A program made the position numbers and the translations under genes. A model generated the notes under the pieces. The model did not search any database and had not been told where the DNA came from. It saw only the letters and a list, made by a program, of their open reading frames with translations. This document shows, piece after piece, positions 1-8,681 of a stretch of 21,722 nt of DNA. Origin of the DNA: Bacillota bacterium (GTDB taxonomy: Bacteria > Bacillota > Clostridia > Clostridiales > Caloramatoraceae); assembly GCA_023389275.1 (NCBI GenBank), contig JAEWEN010000125.1, positions 1 to 21,722 on the forward strand. The letters run 5' to 3'. How positions within the stretch are numbered: position 1 is the stretch's first letter; the number at the start of each line of letters is the position of its first letter.

Positions 1-1741
1 TTAATGAATCAAATACTTCATTATTAACGTTTATCTCAAGTACCTTATTTGCTTTTATACCTTGATTTTCAGGCATAGTACTTAATATTTTTTCCATTTC
101 AATAGAAAGTTCTCCCTCACTTGATAAGCATACAGCATGATTTTTTAATCTTTTAGATGCTTTAACTTCTTTAACCTTATCACCTAAAATGTCTTTCATA
201 GCTGTAAATAAATCTTTATTTTCCTCTTCTACATTAGTTTTATCATCACCATCATTTTCAATTCCAAGGTCACTACTTGATATAGATTTAAACTCTTTTT
301 CTTTATAATCTCTAAGAGCTTTTATTGTAAATTCATCTACATCTTCTGTTAAATAAAGTATTTCATATCCTTTATCTAAAACTAATTCTGTTTGAGGTAA
401 CTTTTCAATTCTATTAATTGATTCACCAGCTGCATAGTAAATATATTTTTGATCTTCCTTCATTCTTTCTACATATTCAGCTAATGTAACCATTTTCTTT
501 TCTTTTGAAGAGTAGAACATTAAAAGATTTTCAAGAACATCTCTATTTGCGCCATATTCACTATATATTGCATATTTAAATTGTCTTCCAAATGATTTAT
601 AGAAGTTTTCATATTTTTCTCTTTCATTTTTAAGAAGATTTTCAAGCTCATTTTTTATTTTATTTTTAATATTTTTAGCTATAAGCTTAAGTTGTCTATC
701 ATGTTGAAGTATTTCACGTGATATATTTAAAGATAAATCTTCTGAATCTACAATACCTTTTACAAATCCAAAATAATCAGGTAGTAAGTCACCACACTTA
801 TTCATTATCATTACTCCACTTGAGTAAAGTTCTAAACCTTTTTCATATTCTTTAGTATAAAAATCATATGGTGTTTTTTCTGGTATGTATAAAATAGCAT
901 TGTAACTTACTGCACCATCTACACTTATATGAATATTTTTTATAGGTTTATCAAATCCATAGTGTTTTTCATTATAAAACTGTATATAGTCCTCATCAGT
1001 AAGATCTTTTTTATTTTTCTTCCAAATAGGAACCATACTATTAATAGTATCTTCCTCTGTATAAACCTCAAATTCTCCTTCTTTTCCATCTTCTTTTGGT
1101 TTATGTTTTGTTATATCCATTTTAATAGGATATCTAATAAAGTCTGAATATTTTTTGATTATACTTCTTAATGTATACTCTTCTAAATACTCATCATAAT
1201 TATCATCTTCTGTATTTTCTTTTATTTTAAGTATAATTTCTGTTCCAATATTCTCTTTATTAACTGGCTCTATAGTATATCCTTCTGCACCTTCTGATTC
1301 CCACTTATAAGCACTATCTTCTCCAAGTGCACGACTTATAACAGTAACCTTACTTGCAACTAAAAATGCTGAATAAAAACCTACTCCGAACTGTCCTATA
1401 ATGTCATATCCATCTTTAATTTCATTTTCTTTTTTAAAGTTTAATGAACCACTTTTAGCAATAACCCCTAGATTATCTTCAAGCTCATTTTTAGTCATAC
1501 CTATACCAGTATCTACTATTCTAAGCTCTCTATTTTCTCTATCAACTAATACTTTTATGTAGTAACTATCTTTATTAAAAGTTAAGTTATCATCTGTTAA
1601 TGCCTTATAATAAATTTTATCAATAGCATCACTTGCATTAGAAATAAGCTCTCTTAAAAAAATTTCTCTATGTGTATAAATTGAGTTAATCATAAGGTCT
1701 AGTAATCTTTTAGACTCTGCTTTAAATTGTTTAGTTTCCAA
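1..1741 (-). CDS. htpG: Chaperone HtpG (Hsp90), C-terminus cut by window edge
   Basis: ATP-dependent cytosolic Hsp90-family chaperone that helps remodel client proteins. The visible 580 codons contain the GHKL ATPase signatures in order: RELISNASDAIDK near residue 30, DTGIGM near 80 and GQFGVGFYS near 115. The middle-domain segment SGVMIMNKCGDLLPDYFGF follows. Bacterial HtpG is usually about 620-630 residues, so roughly 40-50 C-terminal residues of the dimerisation domain lie beyond the window. The start is a TTG at 1741 (then GAA ACT AAA CAA), chosen because AAGGAG sits about 9 nt upstream and no in-frame ATG fits. The gene appears monocistronic at its 5' side, with its own promoter and a CIRCE operator, so HrcA repression is expected. 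Assignment is secure; only the end is missing. Confidence 0.97.
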   Translation of the reverse strand, partial: METKQFKAESKRLLDLMINSIYTHREIFLRELISNASDAIDKIYYKALTDDNLTFNKDSYYIKVLVDRENRELRIVDTGIGMTKNELEDNLGVIAKSGSLNFKKENEIKDGYDIIGQFGVGFYSAFLVASKVTVISRALGEDSAYKWESEGAEGYTIEPVNKENIGTEIILKIKENTEDDNYDEYLEEYTLRSIIKKYSDFIRYPIKMDITKHKPKEDGKEGEFEVYTEEDTINSMVPIWKKNKKDLTDEDYIQFYNEKHYGFDKPIKNIHISVDGAVSYNAILYIPEKTPYDFYTKEYEKGLELYSSGVMIMNKCGDLLPDYFGFVKGIVDSEDLSLNISREILQHDRQLKLIAKNIKNKIKNELENLLKNEREKYENFYKSFGRQFKYAIYSEYGANRDVLENLLMFYSSKEKKMVTLAEYVERMKEDQKYIYYAAGESINRIEKLPQTELVLDKGYEILYLTEDVDEFTIKALRDYKEKEFKSISSSDLGIENDGDDKTNVEEENKDLFTAMKDILGDKVKEVKASKRLKNHAVCLSSEGELSIEMEKILSTMPENQGIKANKVLEINVNNEVFDSL

Positions 1742-1772
1742 AATAACCCTCTCCTTTTTCACTATACTTTTA

Positions 1773-1799
1773 TTAGCACTCACCTCCAACGAGTGCTAA
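1773..1799 (-). promoter_or_regulatory. CIRCE operator (HrcA-binding inverted repeat)
   Basis: TTAGCACTC, 9 nt, GAGTGCTAA: an exact match to the CIRCE consensus, with both 9-nt arms perfect. It lies between the predicted transcription start and the SD of htpG, the usual place for HrcA to block transcription. HrcA control is established knowledge for CIRCE; its use at this htpG is inferred from position. Confidence 0.95.
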
Positions 1800-1811
1800 C
1801 CCTTTACATTT

Positions 1812-1840
1812 TATATATCATATATAAAAATTCATGTCAA
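1812..1840 (-). promoter_or_regulatory. htpG promoter, SigA type
   Basis: On the minus strand a perfect -35 TTGACA (1840-1835), a 17-nt spacer and a -10 TATATA (1817-1812). The predicted start near 1805 places the CIRCE element immediately downstream in the 5' UTR. Confidence 0.8.
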
Positions 1841-1870
1841 TATTTAGATTAATTAATATATATAGTTTTA

Positions 1871-1909
1871 TAAAAAAGCTAAGTAGAAAATTTTCTACTT
1901 AGCTAAAAA
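1871..1909 (-). terminator. Intrinsic terminator after the chemoreceptor gene
   Basis: Perfect 28-nt palindrome at 1877-1904 (AGCTAAGTAGAAAA and its complement), followed on the minus strand by a T-rich run (1876-1871). It begins directly after the stop codon of the receptor gene. Confidence 0.88.
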
Positions 1910-3664
1910 TTATACCTTAAACTTATTTGACTTTTCATTAAGTTCATCTAATCTATTACTTAAATGACTTATCATATTATTAATGTCTAAAATATTACTA
2001 TTAACCTCTTCTATTGATGTAGCAATTTCTTCTGTAGCACCTGATACTTCTTTAGTTATAGACTCTACTGAAGTTATAGATGAAGATACTAAGTCTTTTT
2101 TTGTATAAGCATTTTCAACTTTTTCAAGACTACTATGTATAACACTTGGTATTTTTTCAATAAAGCTTAAAACTTCACCTAAAGCATTTTGAGTTTCACT
2201 AATAGTATCTCTTTGAGACTCAGACGATTCTCTAGTTTTATTTACACTTTCTGAAGACGCTTCTACTTCATTTATAAGACTTTTTAAAATATTATCTATT
2301 TCATTTGTAGCATCCTCGGTTTTTTCTGAAAGATCTTTAATTCCATTTGCTACAACTGAAAATCCTCTTCCAGCTTCTCCTGCTCTTGCAGATTCAATAG
2401 AAGCATTTAAAGATAATAAATTAATTTGTTTTGATATATTCTCTATAACCTTTATTATATCTATAATGCTTTTAGATTTTTCCTCTACACACTTTATATT
2501 ATTAAATGTTAAATTAGAAAGCTCAACATTTTCATTACTTTTTTCTTCTAGAATCTGTAATATGTCTACTATTTTATTATTTAGACCCTTTGCCTTTAAA
2601 GCTTCTTCTTGAAGCATTAAACTTGAATCTTTTATAGATACTATATCATTAGTTAAATCTAAAACTTCATCTACACTTAACTTTGTTTCACTTTCAACAT
2701 TATTCATTGAAGATGCTATTTCTTCAATTGTTTCTGTTATACTTTGAGATGCTTTAAATGTTGTTTTAGTAACTTCATTTACATCACCAAATTTTTCATT
2801 TATTTCATTTGTAACCTTCTTTAAATCCCCTATAATATACTTTATATCCTCTGATGTTTTATTTAATATACTTGACATATATCCAATTTCATCTTTTGAG
2901 TTTATATTAATACTATATGTAAGATCCCCTTGTCCTATATTTTTTACAAGACTAGTTAAATCCTCTAGTGGTTTTGCTTTTTTAGAAACAGTTCTTATAA
3001 TAAAAGCTGCAGCTAATACTAAAACAAATATTATCAATATAAATATTTTAACAAATGTTGGGATAATGCCTTTATAAAAGTCCTCATAATAACATCCTAC
3101 ATTAACATACCAATCCCAAGGTTCGTAATATGCTACTGCATTTACCTTATTTCTAGCCTTTTTTTCCTCTGGGTTCTTCCAGTAATAAGTTACTATACCA
3201 TTATTCTTAGGATTTTTTCCTTCACTATGTATAAGATTAGTTACATTGTTCCCCTTATCATCAACTACAGAAGATATATTTTCACCTTCTTTAAAAGGGT
3301 GCATCATTTCATCACCTTGGCTATTAAGAGCGTATATATATGCTTTAACTCCTAGTTCTAACTTTTCATTAAGACCTCTTGTTTTCCCATCACTTTGCTT
3401 TTCTCCAAGCATTTTCACTTTAAAAGTTTCTTGTGCATCTTCTCGTGTTATATATCCCTTTTTCACTTGATTCTCTAATATATCCATAATTTGAATTCCC
3501 ATATTAACTTTGTTTATTAATGCATCTTCTCCTAGTTTTTCAAGTGTTTTTTTAGCTGATATAAAAGAAATAACTGATACTAATAATATTGATACAACAA
3601 ATAGTATTGATATACCAATATAAGACTTAAAAATACTTTTTTTAATACTACTAGATTTAACCAT
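1910..3664 (-). CDS. Methyl-accepting chemotaxis protein with extracellular Cache sensor
   Basis: Transmembrane chemoreceptor, 584 aa, that would bind a small ligand outside the cell and signal to CheA/CheW. The order is: TM helix at about 14-35, a Cache-type sensor at about 40-198 ending in a WYVNVGCYYEDF segment typical of single Cache domains, a second TM at about 203-226, HAMP to about 277, then a long coiled-coil signalling domain. The hairpin tip at about 410-440 is readable (ISKQINLLSLNASIESARAG, then EAGRGFSVVAN) and close to the conserved MCP core. The start at 3664 is preferred over an in-frame ATG ten codons upstream because GGGAGG lies 5 nt before it. No chemotaxis genes are adjacent. 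The ligand cannot be read from the sequence; Cache receptors often bind amino or organic acids. Confidence 0.93.
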   Translation of the reverse strand: MVKSSSIKKSIFKSYIGISILFVVSILLVSVISFISAKKTLEKLGEDALINKVNMGIQIMDILENQVKKGYITREDAQETFKVKMLGEKQSDGKTRGLNEKLELGVKAYIYALNSQGDEMMHPFKEGENISSVVDDKGNNVTNLIHSEGKNPKNNGIVTYYWKNPEEKKARNKVNAVAYYEPWDWYVNVGCYYEDFYKGIIPTFVKIFILIIFVLVLAAAFIIRTVSKKAKPLEDLTSLVKNIGQGDLTYSININSKDEIGYMSSILNKTSEDIKYIIGDLKKVTNEINEKFGDVNEVTKTTFKASQSITETIEEIASSMNNVESETKLSVDEVLDLTNDIVSIKDSSLMLQEEALKAKGLNNKIVDILQILEEKSNENVELSNLTFNNIKCVEEKSKSIIDIIKVIENISKQINLLSLNASIESARAGEAGRGFSVVANGIKDLSEKTEDATNEIDNILKSLINEVEASSESVNKTRESSESQRDTISETQNALGEVLSFIEKIPSVIHSSLEKVENAYTKKDLVSSSITSVESITKEVSGATEEIATSIEEVNSNILDINNMISHLSNRLDELNEKSNKFKV

Positions 3665-3753
3665 AAAACCTCCCACTTTAACATTTAATAACATCCATTA
3701 CATAATATCGTAATAAAATTAGGTTTTATAAATTAATTTTAGTATTTTTTACA

Positions 3754-4905
3754 TTATTTACTGTTTATTATTAATTTATATAATACTTTTAATGCATAAG
3801 GCATTACCCTTTCATTAAAATCAAATTTTGAGTTATGAAGAGGATATGTTTTTTCATCTTCTTTATCAAAAAATGCTATAAATAGGCCTTTAGCTGATTC
3901 TAAATAAAATGCAGCATTATCTGCTGAAAGATATGTAGTATCAGTAATTGTACATCTGTTTTTAAATACTTCACTTCCTACCTTAAATGCTCTGTTAAGT
4001 AAGTTTTGAGAATTATACATAGGTGGAATAGGATTTTCACTTATTTTCATATCTATTTTGGTTTTAGTTACTTTTTCAATATACTTTAACCCTTCTTTTA
4101 ATACATTTACTATTTCAAAGTAATCACTTAATGTATATGTTCTTAGTGTTCCTTCTAAATTAACATTTTCAGCAACTATGTTTTTAGAATCTCCTCCATA
4201 AACCTTTCCGCTACCTAGTATAAATGGATTTTTAAGTTTATGATTTTCATTTATATTATCTATTAAACTTAAAACTTTTCCTAAAGTTTTTATAGCATCT
4301 ATTCCATTTTCATAATATGACCAATGCGAGGCTTTCCCTTTAATGTTTATATTAAAGCTTCCTACTGTACCTGAAACAATATGTTTTTGCATATCCATTC
4401 CTAGTTTTGCTTCATTAGTATAGTGAAAAAATATTATTTCATCTACCTTTGGATTTTCAAGAACTCCTTCACTTATAAGCTTTCTCGAGCCTTCTCCTAT
4501 TTCTTCAGCAGGCTCAAATATAAATTTTACGTTACACCTTAAATTATCTTCATACTTTTTAATAAGCTTTGCAAGACAAAGTGCTGTTGCAGCTATTGCA
4601 TCATGGGAACAAGCATGCATTACCCCTTTTGTATTTGATGCATACTCCCTTCCTGTTTCTTCTTGTATAGGAAGTGCATCTATTTCAGCTCTTATAGCTA
4701 TTGTTTTATACTCTTTCGACTTAAAAATTGTAGCAACTACACCTGTTCCTCCAATAAACCTTGGCTCTAATCCAATTTTATCTAGATATTCTTTTATAAA
4801 TTTAGATGTTTTATATTCTTTAAAGCTAAGCTCTGGATTTAAGTGAAAATGTCTTCTAATACTTATTAATTCATTTGTTAACATATTAAAAAAATCTTTG
4901 TCCAT
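3754..4905 (-). CDS. M20-family metal-dependent amidohydrolase/peptidase
   Basis: Cytosolic dinuclear-metal hydrolase of the aminoacylase/hippurate-hydrolase type, which cleaves an N-acyl or peptide-like amide bond. Numbered from the 4905 start (383 aa), the metal and catalytic residues are all visible: C99 and H101 in HACSHD, E134/E135 in EPAEE, H161 in FFHYTN and H357 in LHNSKFDFNE. The family usually reads HACGHD, so a Ser replaces the Gly but both ligands remain. The length is typical. Two ATGs compete. The first (4911) abuts the AAGGGGGG SD, whereas the second (4905) is 6 nt from it and is therefore preferred. The gene starts just downstream of the hydF terminator, so it probably has its own promoter. 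Substrate unknown; it could be a deacylase for N-acyl amino acids or for a peptidoglycan precursor. Confidence 0.9.
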   Translation of the reverse strand: MDKDFFNMLTNELISIRRHFHLNPELSFKEYKTSKFIKEYLDKIGLEPRFIGGTGVVATIFKSKEYKTIAIRAEIDALPIQEETGREYASNTKGVMHACSHDAIAATALCLAKLIKKYEDNLRCNVKFIFEPAEEIGEGSRKLISEGVLENPKVDEIIFFHYTNEAKLGMDMQKHIVSGTVGSFNINIKGKASHWSYYENGIDAIKTLGKVLSLIDNINENHKLKNPFILGSGKVYGGDSKNIVAENVNLEGTLRTYTLSDYFEIVNVLKEGLKYIEKVTKTKIDMKISENPIPPMYNSQNLLNRAFKVGSEVFKNRCTITDTTYLSADNAAFYLESAKGLFIAFFDKEDEKTYPLHNSKFDFNERVMPYALKVLYKLIINSK

Positions 4906-4949
4906 AACCATCCCCCCTTAAGTTATTTTATCAAACATATATTACCTAA

Positions 4950-4988
4950 AACAAAAGGTTAAGAAGAAAAATTCTTCTTAACCTTTTT
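4950..4988 (-). terminator. Intrinsic terminator after hydF
   Basis: Inverted repeat with arms 4953-4968 and 4972-4987 (AAAAGGTTAAGAAGAA and its complement) and a 3-nt loop, followed on the minus strand by TTTT-G-TTTT. The upstream arm overlaps the first base of the hydF stop codon. It closes the hydEGF operon. Confidence 0.88.
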
Positions 4989-6171
4989 AATAATCTACTT
5001 TATCTAATATTCCACAAAGCTTTGCTAAAACAACTCCGTAATTTGTTATTGGTACTCCTTGAGCTTTAGCTTTTTCTATTCTAGAAATTACATGTTTTCT
5101 ATTAAACATACAAGCTCCACAATGAATAATTATATTGTACTTTGATAAATCTTTAGGAATATCTGCACCACTTACAATATCAACTTCTATTTTTTCTCCA
5201 TATCTTTTTCTAAGCATTTTAGGTATTTTAACTCTTCCAATATCCTCCTCTAAAGGAGCATGTGTGCATGCCTCAAGTATTAAAACTTTAGATGAATTAT
5301 TTAAACTATCTATTGCTTTTGCACCTTTTATAAACTCTTTTATATCTCCTTTATACGCTCCAAGCAAAACTGAAAAAGATGTTATATTACTTTCTTTAGG
5401 CTTTATTTCATAAACTTCTTTAAAAGCCTGTGAATCTGTAATTATTAACTTTGGAGGGTTTTTTAAAGAAGTTAATGCATTATTTATTTTATCAGTAGTA
5501 CAAGATATAACTATACACTTATTATCTAAAAGATCTCTTATTGTTTGTACCTGTGGAAGTATAAGTCTTCCTTTAGGCGCTTGTATATCTTGTGGCATAA
5601 CTAGTAAAACCACATCATCTTCCTTTACAAGGCTTCCCGTTATACTTTCACTTCCAAAATCCTTTGGAATACACCTTATTATTTCATCTTTTAGTTTTTC
5701 AAATCCAGTTTTCTCAAGTGAGCTAATAGTTATAGCATTCTCATTAAATTCTTTATATATTATGTTTTTTATACTATCTATATTTTTTAAAATATCACAT
5801 TTGTTTATTACATATAAAATTGGTATATTTTTATCCTTCAGGTTTTTAATCCAAACTTTTTCACTTTCTATATTTTCATCTGAAAACAGCATAATAGCAA
5901 AATCTGTTTTTTCAATAACTAAATTTGTTTTTTCAATTCGCCTTTCACCAAGTTCACTTAAATCATCGAATCCTGCTGTATCAATAAATACACAGGGACC
6001 TATTCCTTGAATTTCCATAGCTTTATAAACAGGATCTGTTGTAGTACCTTTTATATCTGATACTAAAGCTATGTTTTGATTTGTTATAAAATTTATAAAA
6101 GAGGATTTACCACTATTAGTTTTACCAAATATTCCAATATGTAGTCTATTAGCATTTGGAGTGTTTATCAT
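4987..6171 (-). CDS. hydF: [FeFe]-hydrogenase maturation GTPase HydF
   Basis: Scaffold and carrier that receives the diiron subcluster made by HydE and HydG and delivers it to apo-hydrogenase HydA in the cytoplasm. The N-terminal Era-like GTPase domain shows G1 at 16-23 (GKTNSGKS), the TTTDP switch near 43, G3 DTAG at 64-67 and G4 NKCD at 123-126. A dimerisation region follows. The C-terminal cluster domain carries the diagnostic ligands C302-x-H304 (ACTHAP) and H350-C351-x-x-C354 (HCGAC), which hold the [4Fe-4S] cluster. At 394 aa it is close to the family length. AAGGAGG precedes the ATG and overlaps the hydG stop region (12-nt gap), so it is the last gene of the hydE-hydG-hydF operon. Identification is firm. 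Confidence 0.96.
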   Translation of the reverse strand: MINTPNANRLHIGIFGKTNSGKSSFINFITNQNIALVSDIKGTTTDPVYKAMEIQGIGPCVFIDTAGFDDLSELGERRIEKTNLVIEKTDFAIMLFSDENIESEKVWIKNLKDKNIPILYVINKCDILKNIDSIKNIIYKEFNENAITISSLEKTGFEKLKDEIIRCIPKDFGSESITGSLVKEDDVVLLVMPQDIQAPKGRLILPQVQTIRDLLDNKCIVISCTTDKINNALTSLKNPPKLIITDSQAFKEVYEIKPKESNITSFSVLLGAYKGDIKEFIKGAKAIDSLNNSSKVLILEACTHAPLEEDIGRVKIPKMLRKRYGEKIEVDIVSGADIPKDLSKYNIIIHCGACMFNRKHVISRIEKAKAQGVPITNYGVVLAKLCGILDKVDY

Positions 6172-6183
6172 AAAATCCCCTCC

Positions 6184-7596
6184 TTAAAATCTAAAATCTC
6201 TTTTACCATTTTTAAGGTCATTTAAATGCTCAAAAACAATTGACTTTACTTTTTCATGTTTTATTTTATTAGCTTCTGTTTGTATTACTTTTTCACCTTT
6301 TGCTTTTGTATCATCTGATGCATAGTCTTCTAAATACTCTTTTAAAGTCATTATAGCATTAGGTGAACATACATTAGCTATTTGTCCACTTTTAACCAAA
6401 CTCATAAATCTATCACCTGTTCTACCTTCACGATAACATGCTGTACAAAAACTTGGCATATACCCAAGGTCTAAAAGCCAGTTAACTATTTCATCAAGTG
6501 TTCTTGTATCATTTACTTCAAACTGAGCTGAATTTTCTTCTTCCTTTTTATAATAACCACCAACACTTGTTGAAGACCCTCCACTTATTTGAGAAACTCC
6601 TAATTTTAAAACCTTTTCACGTACAGTTTGTGACTCTCTAGTTGATACTATAAGTCCTGTGTAAGGAACTGCAATTCTTAAGATAGCTACTATTTTTTCA
6701 AATATATTATCTGGAATTGCGTTAGAGTACTCATTAAGATTAACATCATCAGCCGGTCTTATTCTTGGAACACTAATTGTATGTGGCCCTACTCCAAATG
6801 TGTCTTCTAAGTGTTTTGCATGCATTAAAAGTCCTACAAAATCATATCTATACATGTTAAGGCCAAATAAAACACCTATACCAACATCATCTATTCCAGC
6901 TTCCATAGCTCTATCCATTGCCTCTGTATGATAACTGTAATTATGTTTAGGTCCTGTAGGATGAAGATATTCATAGGTTTCTTTATGATAAGTTTCTTGA
7001 AAAAGTATATAAGTTCCTATTCCTGCATCCTTTAATCTTTTATAGTTTTCAACTGTTGTTGCAGCAATATTAACATTTACTCTTCTAATTGCTCCATTTT
7101 TATGTTTTATACTATAAATAGTTTTTATACTTTCAAGAACATATTCTATTGGTGAATTTATAGGGTCCTCTCCTGTTTCAAGAGCAAGTCTTTTGTGTCC
7201 CATATTTTGAAGGGCTATTACTTCTTTTTCAATGTCTTCTTGAGATAACTTTTTTCTACTTATTGTTTTGTTAGAATAATGATATGGACAATATCTACAA
7301 CCATTTACACAATAATTTGATAAATATAAAGGAGCAAACATTACAATTCTATTTCCATAAAACTTTTCTTTAATTTCAGCTGCTAACTTATATATTTCAG
7401 AAATTTTTTCTTCAATATCACATTCTAAAAGAACAGCAGCTTCTTTATATGAAAGTCCTTTATATTCTTTAGCTTTTTCTATTATAGAGTTTATTAATTT
7501 TTCATTTGATTTGTTTTTCTTTGCATATTCTAAAGTTTCAAGTATTTCTTCATTATTAATAAATTCAGTTGCGATTTTAGATTTGCTATTGTACAT
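6184..7596 (-). CDS. hydG: [FeFe]-hydrogenase maturation radical SAM tyrosine lyase HydG
   Basis: Cleaves tyrosine by radical SAM chemistry to p-cresol, CO and cyanide and builds an Fe(CO)2(CN) synthon for the H-cluster. At 470 aa it matches the family. The radical SAM motif C96-x3-C100-x2-C103 (CVNGCRYC) binds the first cluster. The HydG-specific C-terminal motif C384-x2-C387-x22-C410 holds the auxiliary cluster that carries the dangler iron. Both sets are complete, which separates HydG from ThiH, its paralogue lacking the C-terminal triad. The gene follows hydE by 18 nt and precedes hydF by 12 nt. Its SD is weak (AAAGTAG), so translational coupling to hydE is likely. Confidence 0.97.
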   Translation of the reverse strand: MYNSKSKIATEFINNEEILETLEYAKKNKSNEKLINSIIEKAKEYKGLSYKEAAVLLECDIEEKISEIYKLAAEIKEKFYGNRIVMFAPLYLSNYCVNGCRYCPYHYSNKTISRKKLSQEDIEKEVIALQNMGHKRLALETGEDPINSPIEYVLESIKTIYSIKHKNGAIRRVNVNIAATTVENYKRLKDAGIGTYILFQETYHKETYEYLHPTGPKHNYSYHTEAMDRAMEAGIDDVGIGVLFGLNMYRYDFVGLLMHAKHLEDTFGVGPHTISVPRIRPADDVNLNEYSNAIPDNIFEKIVAILRIAVPYTGLIVSTRESQTVREKVLKLGVSQISGGSSTSVGGYYKKEEENSAQFEVNDTRTLDEIVNWLLDLGYMPSFCTACYREGRTGDRFMSLVKSGQIANVCSPNAIMTLKEYLEDYASDDTKAKGEKVIQTEANKIKHEKVKSIVFEHLNDLKNGKRDFRF

Positions 7597-7614
7597 TATT
7601 AAAACAACTACTTT

Positions 7615-8583
7615 CTATAGTGGATTTTTTCCAATTTTTCTTATGTATTCTTCAAGATTTTCTCTATCTTTTTTTATATCAGTTTCACCTAAATTTGATG
7701 GGTATATTTCATAAAACTTTTTATACTCACTTGGAGTAACTTTTCTCATAATAACGTTAGCGCCACATGAAAAAACATTATCTTTTTCACTTTCATTTAC
7801 AACACCAAGAGATGTTGTTGCAGGTAAATTTATATTTGGTAATAAAATTCTAGTTAAAGCGACTGCCCTTTTACAAAGTTCAGTATTTCCTTTTGATTCA
7901 TTTTTCAAAGGAGTTTCTGGATGTGGTATAAATGGCCCTATTCCTGCCATATCACATCCTATTTGTTTAAGAAGCATTATATCCTTTGCAATAGTTTTTA
8001 TGTTTTGATTAGGAAGACCTATCATAAAGCCACTTCCTGTTTCATATCCTAGGCTTTTAATATTTTTTAAGCATTCTACCCTTTCTTTAAGTCTATATCC
8101 AGGATGTAAAAATTCATAAATATTTTCATCAGCAGTTTCATGTTTTAAAAGATATCTATCTGCTCCACATTCTTTAAGATAAGCAAGTTCATCATATGTC
8201 ATTTCTCCACAGCTTAAAGTTATTTTTATTCCTGTTTTTTTAACCTCTTTAACAATTTCTCCAAGTATTTTAGATGTAAACCACTTATCTTCTCCTGATT
8301 GCATAACTATAGTTTTATAACCTACTTTATGAGCTTTAATTGAAACATCAACTATTTCATCTGGAGACATTCTATATCTTTTTACATTTTTGTTACTACA
8401 ATTTAATCCACAATATTTACAATTTCTTCTACAGTAATTAGAAAATTCTACTATTGCTCTTATATAAACATCCTTACCTTTATTTTCAACACAAACTTTA
8501 TTAGCTTCTTTATAAATATCTGAAAAATCTTTTAAAGATAATATTTTTTCTATATCTTTTTCACACTTTAAACTAAGCTTCAT
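7615..8583 (-). CDS. hydE: [FeFe]-hydrogenase maturation radical SAM enzyme HydE
   Basis: Radical SAM enzyme that acts on the HydG-derived iron-cysteine synthon during diiron subcluster assembly. The 322-aa protein has the SAM-cluster motif C51-x3-C55-x2-C58 (CRRNCKYC) followed by GLNCSNKN, then the GETADENIYEFLHPG-like barrel segment seen here as KHETADENIYEFLHPG. A second optional [FeS] motif known in some HydE proteins (three Cys near the C-terminus) is absent; this site is dispensable in the family. The open frame extends 20 codons upstream, but that part encodes a terminator hairpin. The ATG at 8583 directly follows GGAGGAG (8594-8588) and is the real start. First gene of the hydEGF operon, with a promoter at 8745-8774 and an attenuator-like leader. 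Confidence 0.95.
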   Translation of the reverse strand: MKLSLKCEKDIEKILSLKDFSDIYKEANKVCVENKGKDVYIRAIVEFSNYCRRNCKYCGLNCSNKNVKRYRMSPDEIVDVSIKAHKVGYKTIVMQSGEDKWFTSKILGEIVKEVKKTGIKITLSCGEMTYDELAYLKECGADRYLLKHETADENIYEFLHPGYRLKERVECLKNIKSLGYETGSGFMIGLPNQNIKTIAKDIMLLKQIGCDMAGIGPFIPHPETPLKNESKGNTELCKRAVALTRILLPNINLPATTSLGVVNESEKDNVFSCGANVIMRKVTPSEYKKFYEIYPSNLGETDIKKDRENLEEYIRKIGKNPL

Positions 8584-8594
8584 ATATCTCCTCC

Positions 8595-8631
8595 AAAAAA
8601 TAATATCCCTATAACAATGGTATAGGGATAT
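8595..8631 (-). terminator. Leader terminator hairpin just upstream of hydE
   Basis: Perfect 11-bp inverted repeat (arms 8631-8621 ATATCCCTATA and 8613-8603), 7-nt loop, followed on the minus strand by TATTTTTT. The U-run ends exactly where the hydE SD (GGAGGAG, 8594-8588) begins. It cannot end an upstream gene, because the hydE promoter lies upstream at 8745-8774. It therefore fits a conditional terminator (attenuator). Confidence 0.75.
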
Positions 8632-8681
8632 ACTGTTTCTCACTTTAAAATATCACCATCTTACCATTTGGGTATCCCCTA
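8616..8681 (-). promoter_or_regulatory. Candidate riboswitch/attenuator leader of hydEGF, class not recognised
   Basis: This leader segment can pair with the terminator in mutually exclusive ways. UAGGGGAUA (8681-8673) pairs with UAUCCCUA (8630-8623) in the terminator 5' arm, with one bulged G. AAUGGUA (8668-8662) pairs perfectly with UACCAUU (8622-8616), mostly in the terminator loop. GAUAU (8654-8650) can also pair with AUAUC (8631-8627). The sequence does not match any riboswitch class I can recall (it is not FMN, TPP, SAM-I, c-di-GMP-I, preQ1-I, fluoride or ZTP). The pairings are seen in the sequence; a regulatory role is inferred. A protein-bound or ligand-free attenuator is equally possible. 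Confidence 0.5.

Noticed and set aside
3662..3760. SigD-like promoter (TAAA and CGATAT) upstream of the chemoreceptor
   Set aside because: TAAA and CGATAT are both present, but the spacing is about 3 nt too short for the SigD/sigma-28 consensus, and the A+T-rich context makes such words common.
4909..4911. Upstream ATG of the M20 hydrolase
   Set aside because: It directly abuts the SD with no spacing; the ATG at 4905 has a workable gap.
8584..8643. Twenty extra N-terminal codons for HydE
   Set aside because: They are encoded by the terminator hairpin and U-run. A GGAGGAG site directly precedes the ATG at 8583, which also gives the usual HydE length.
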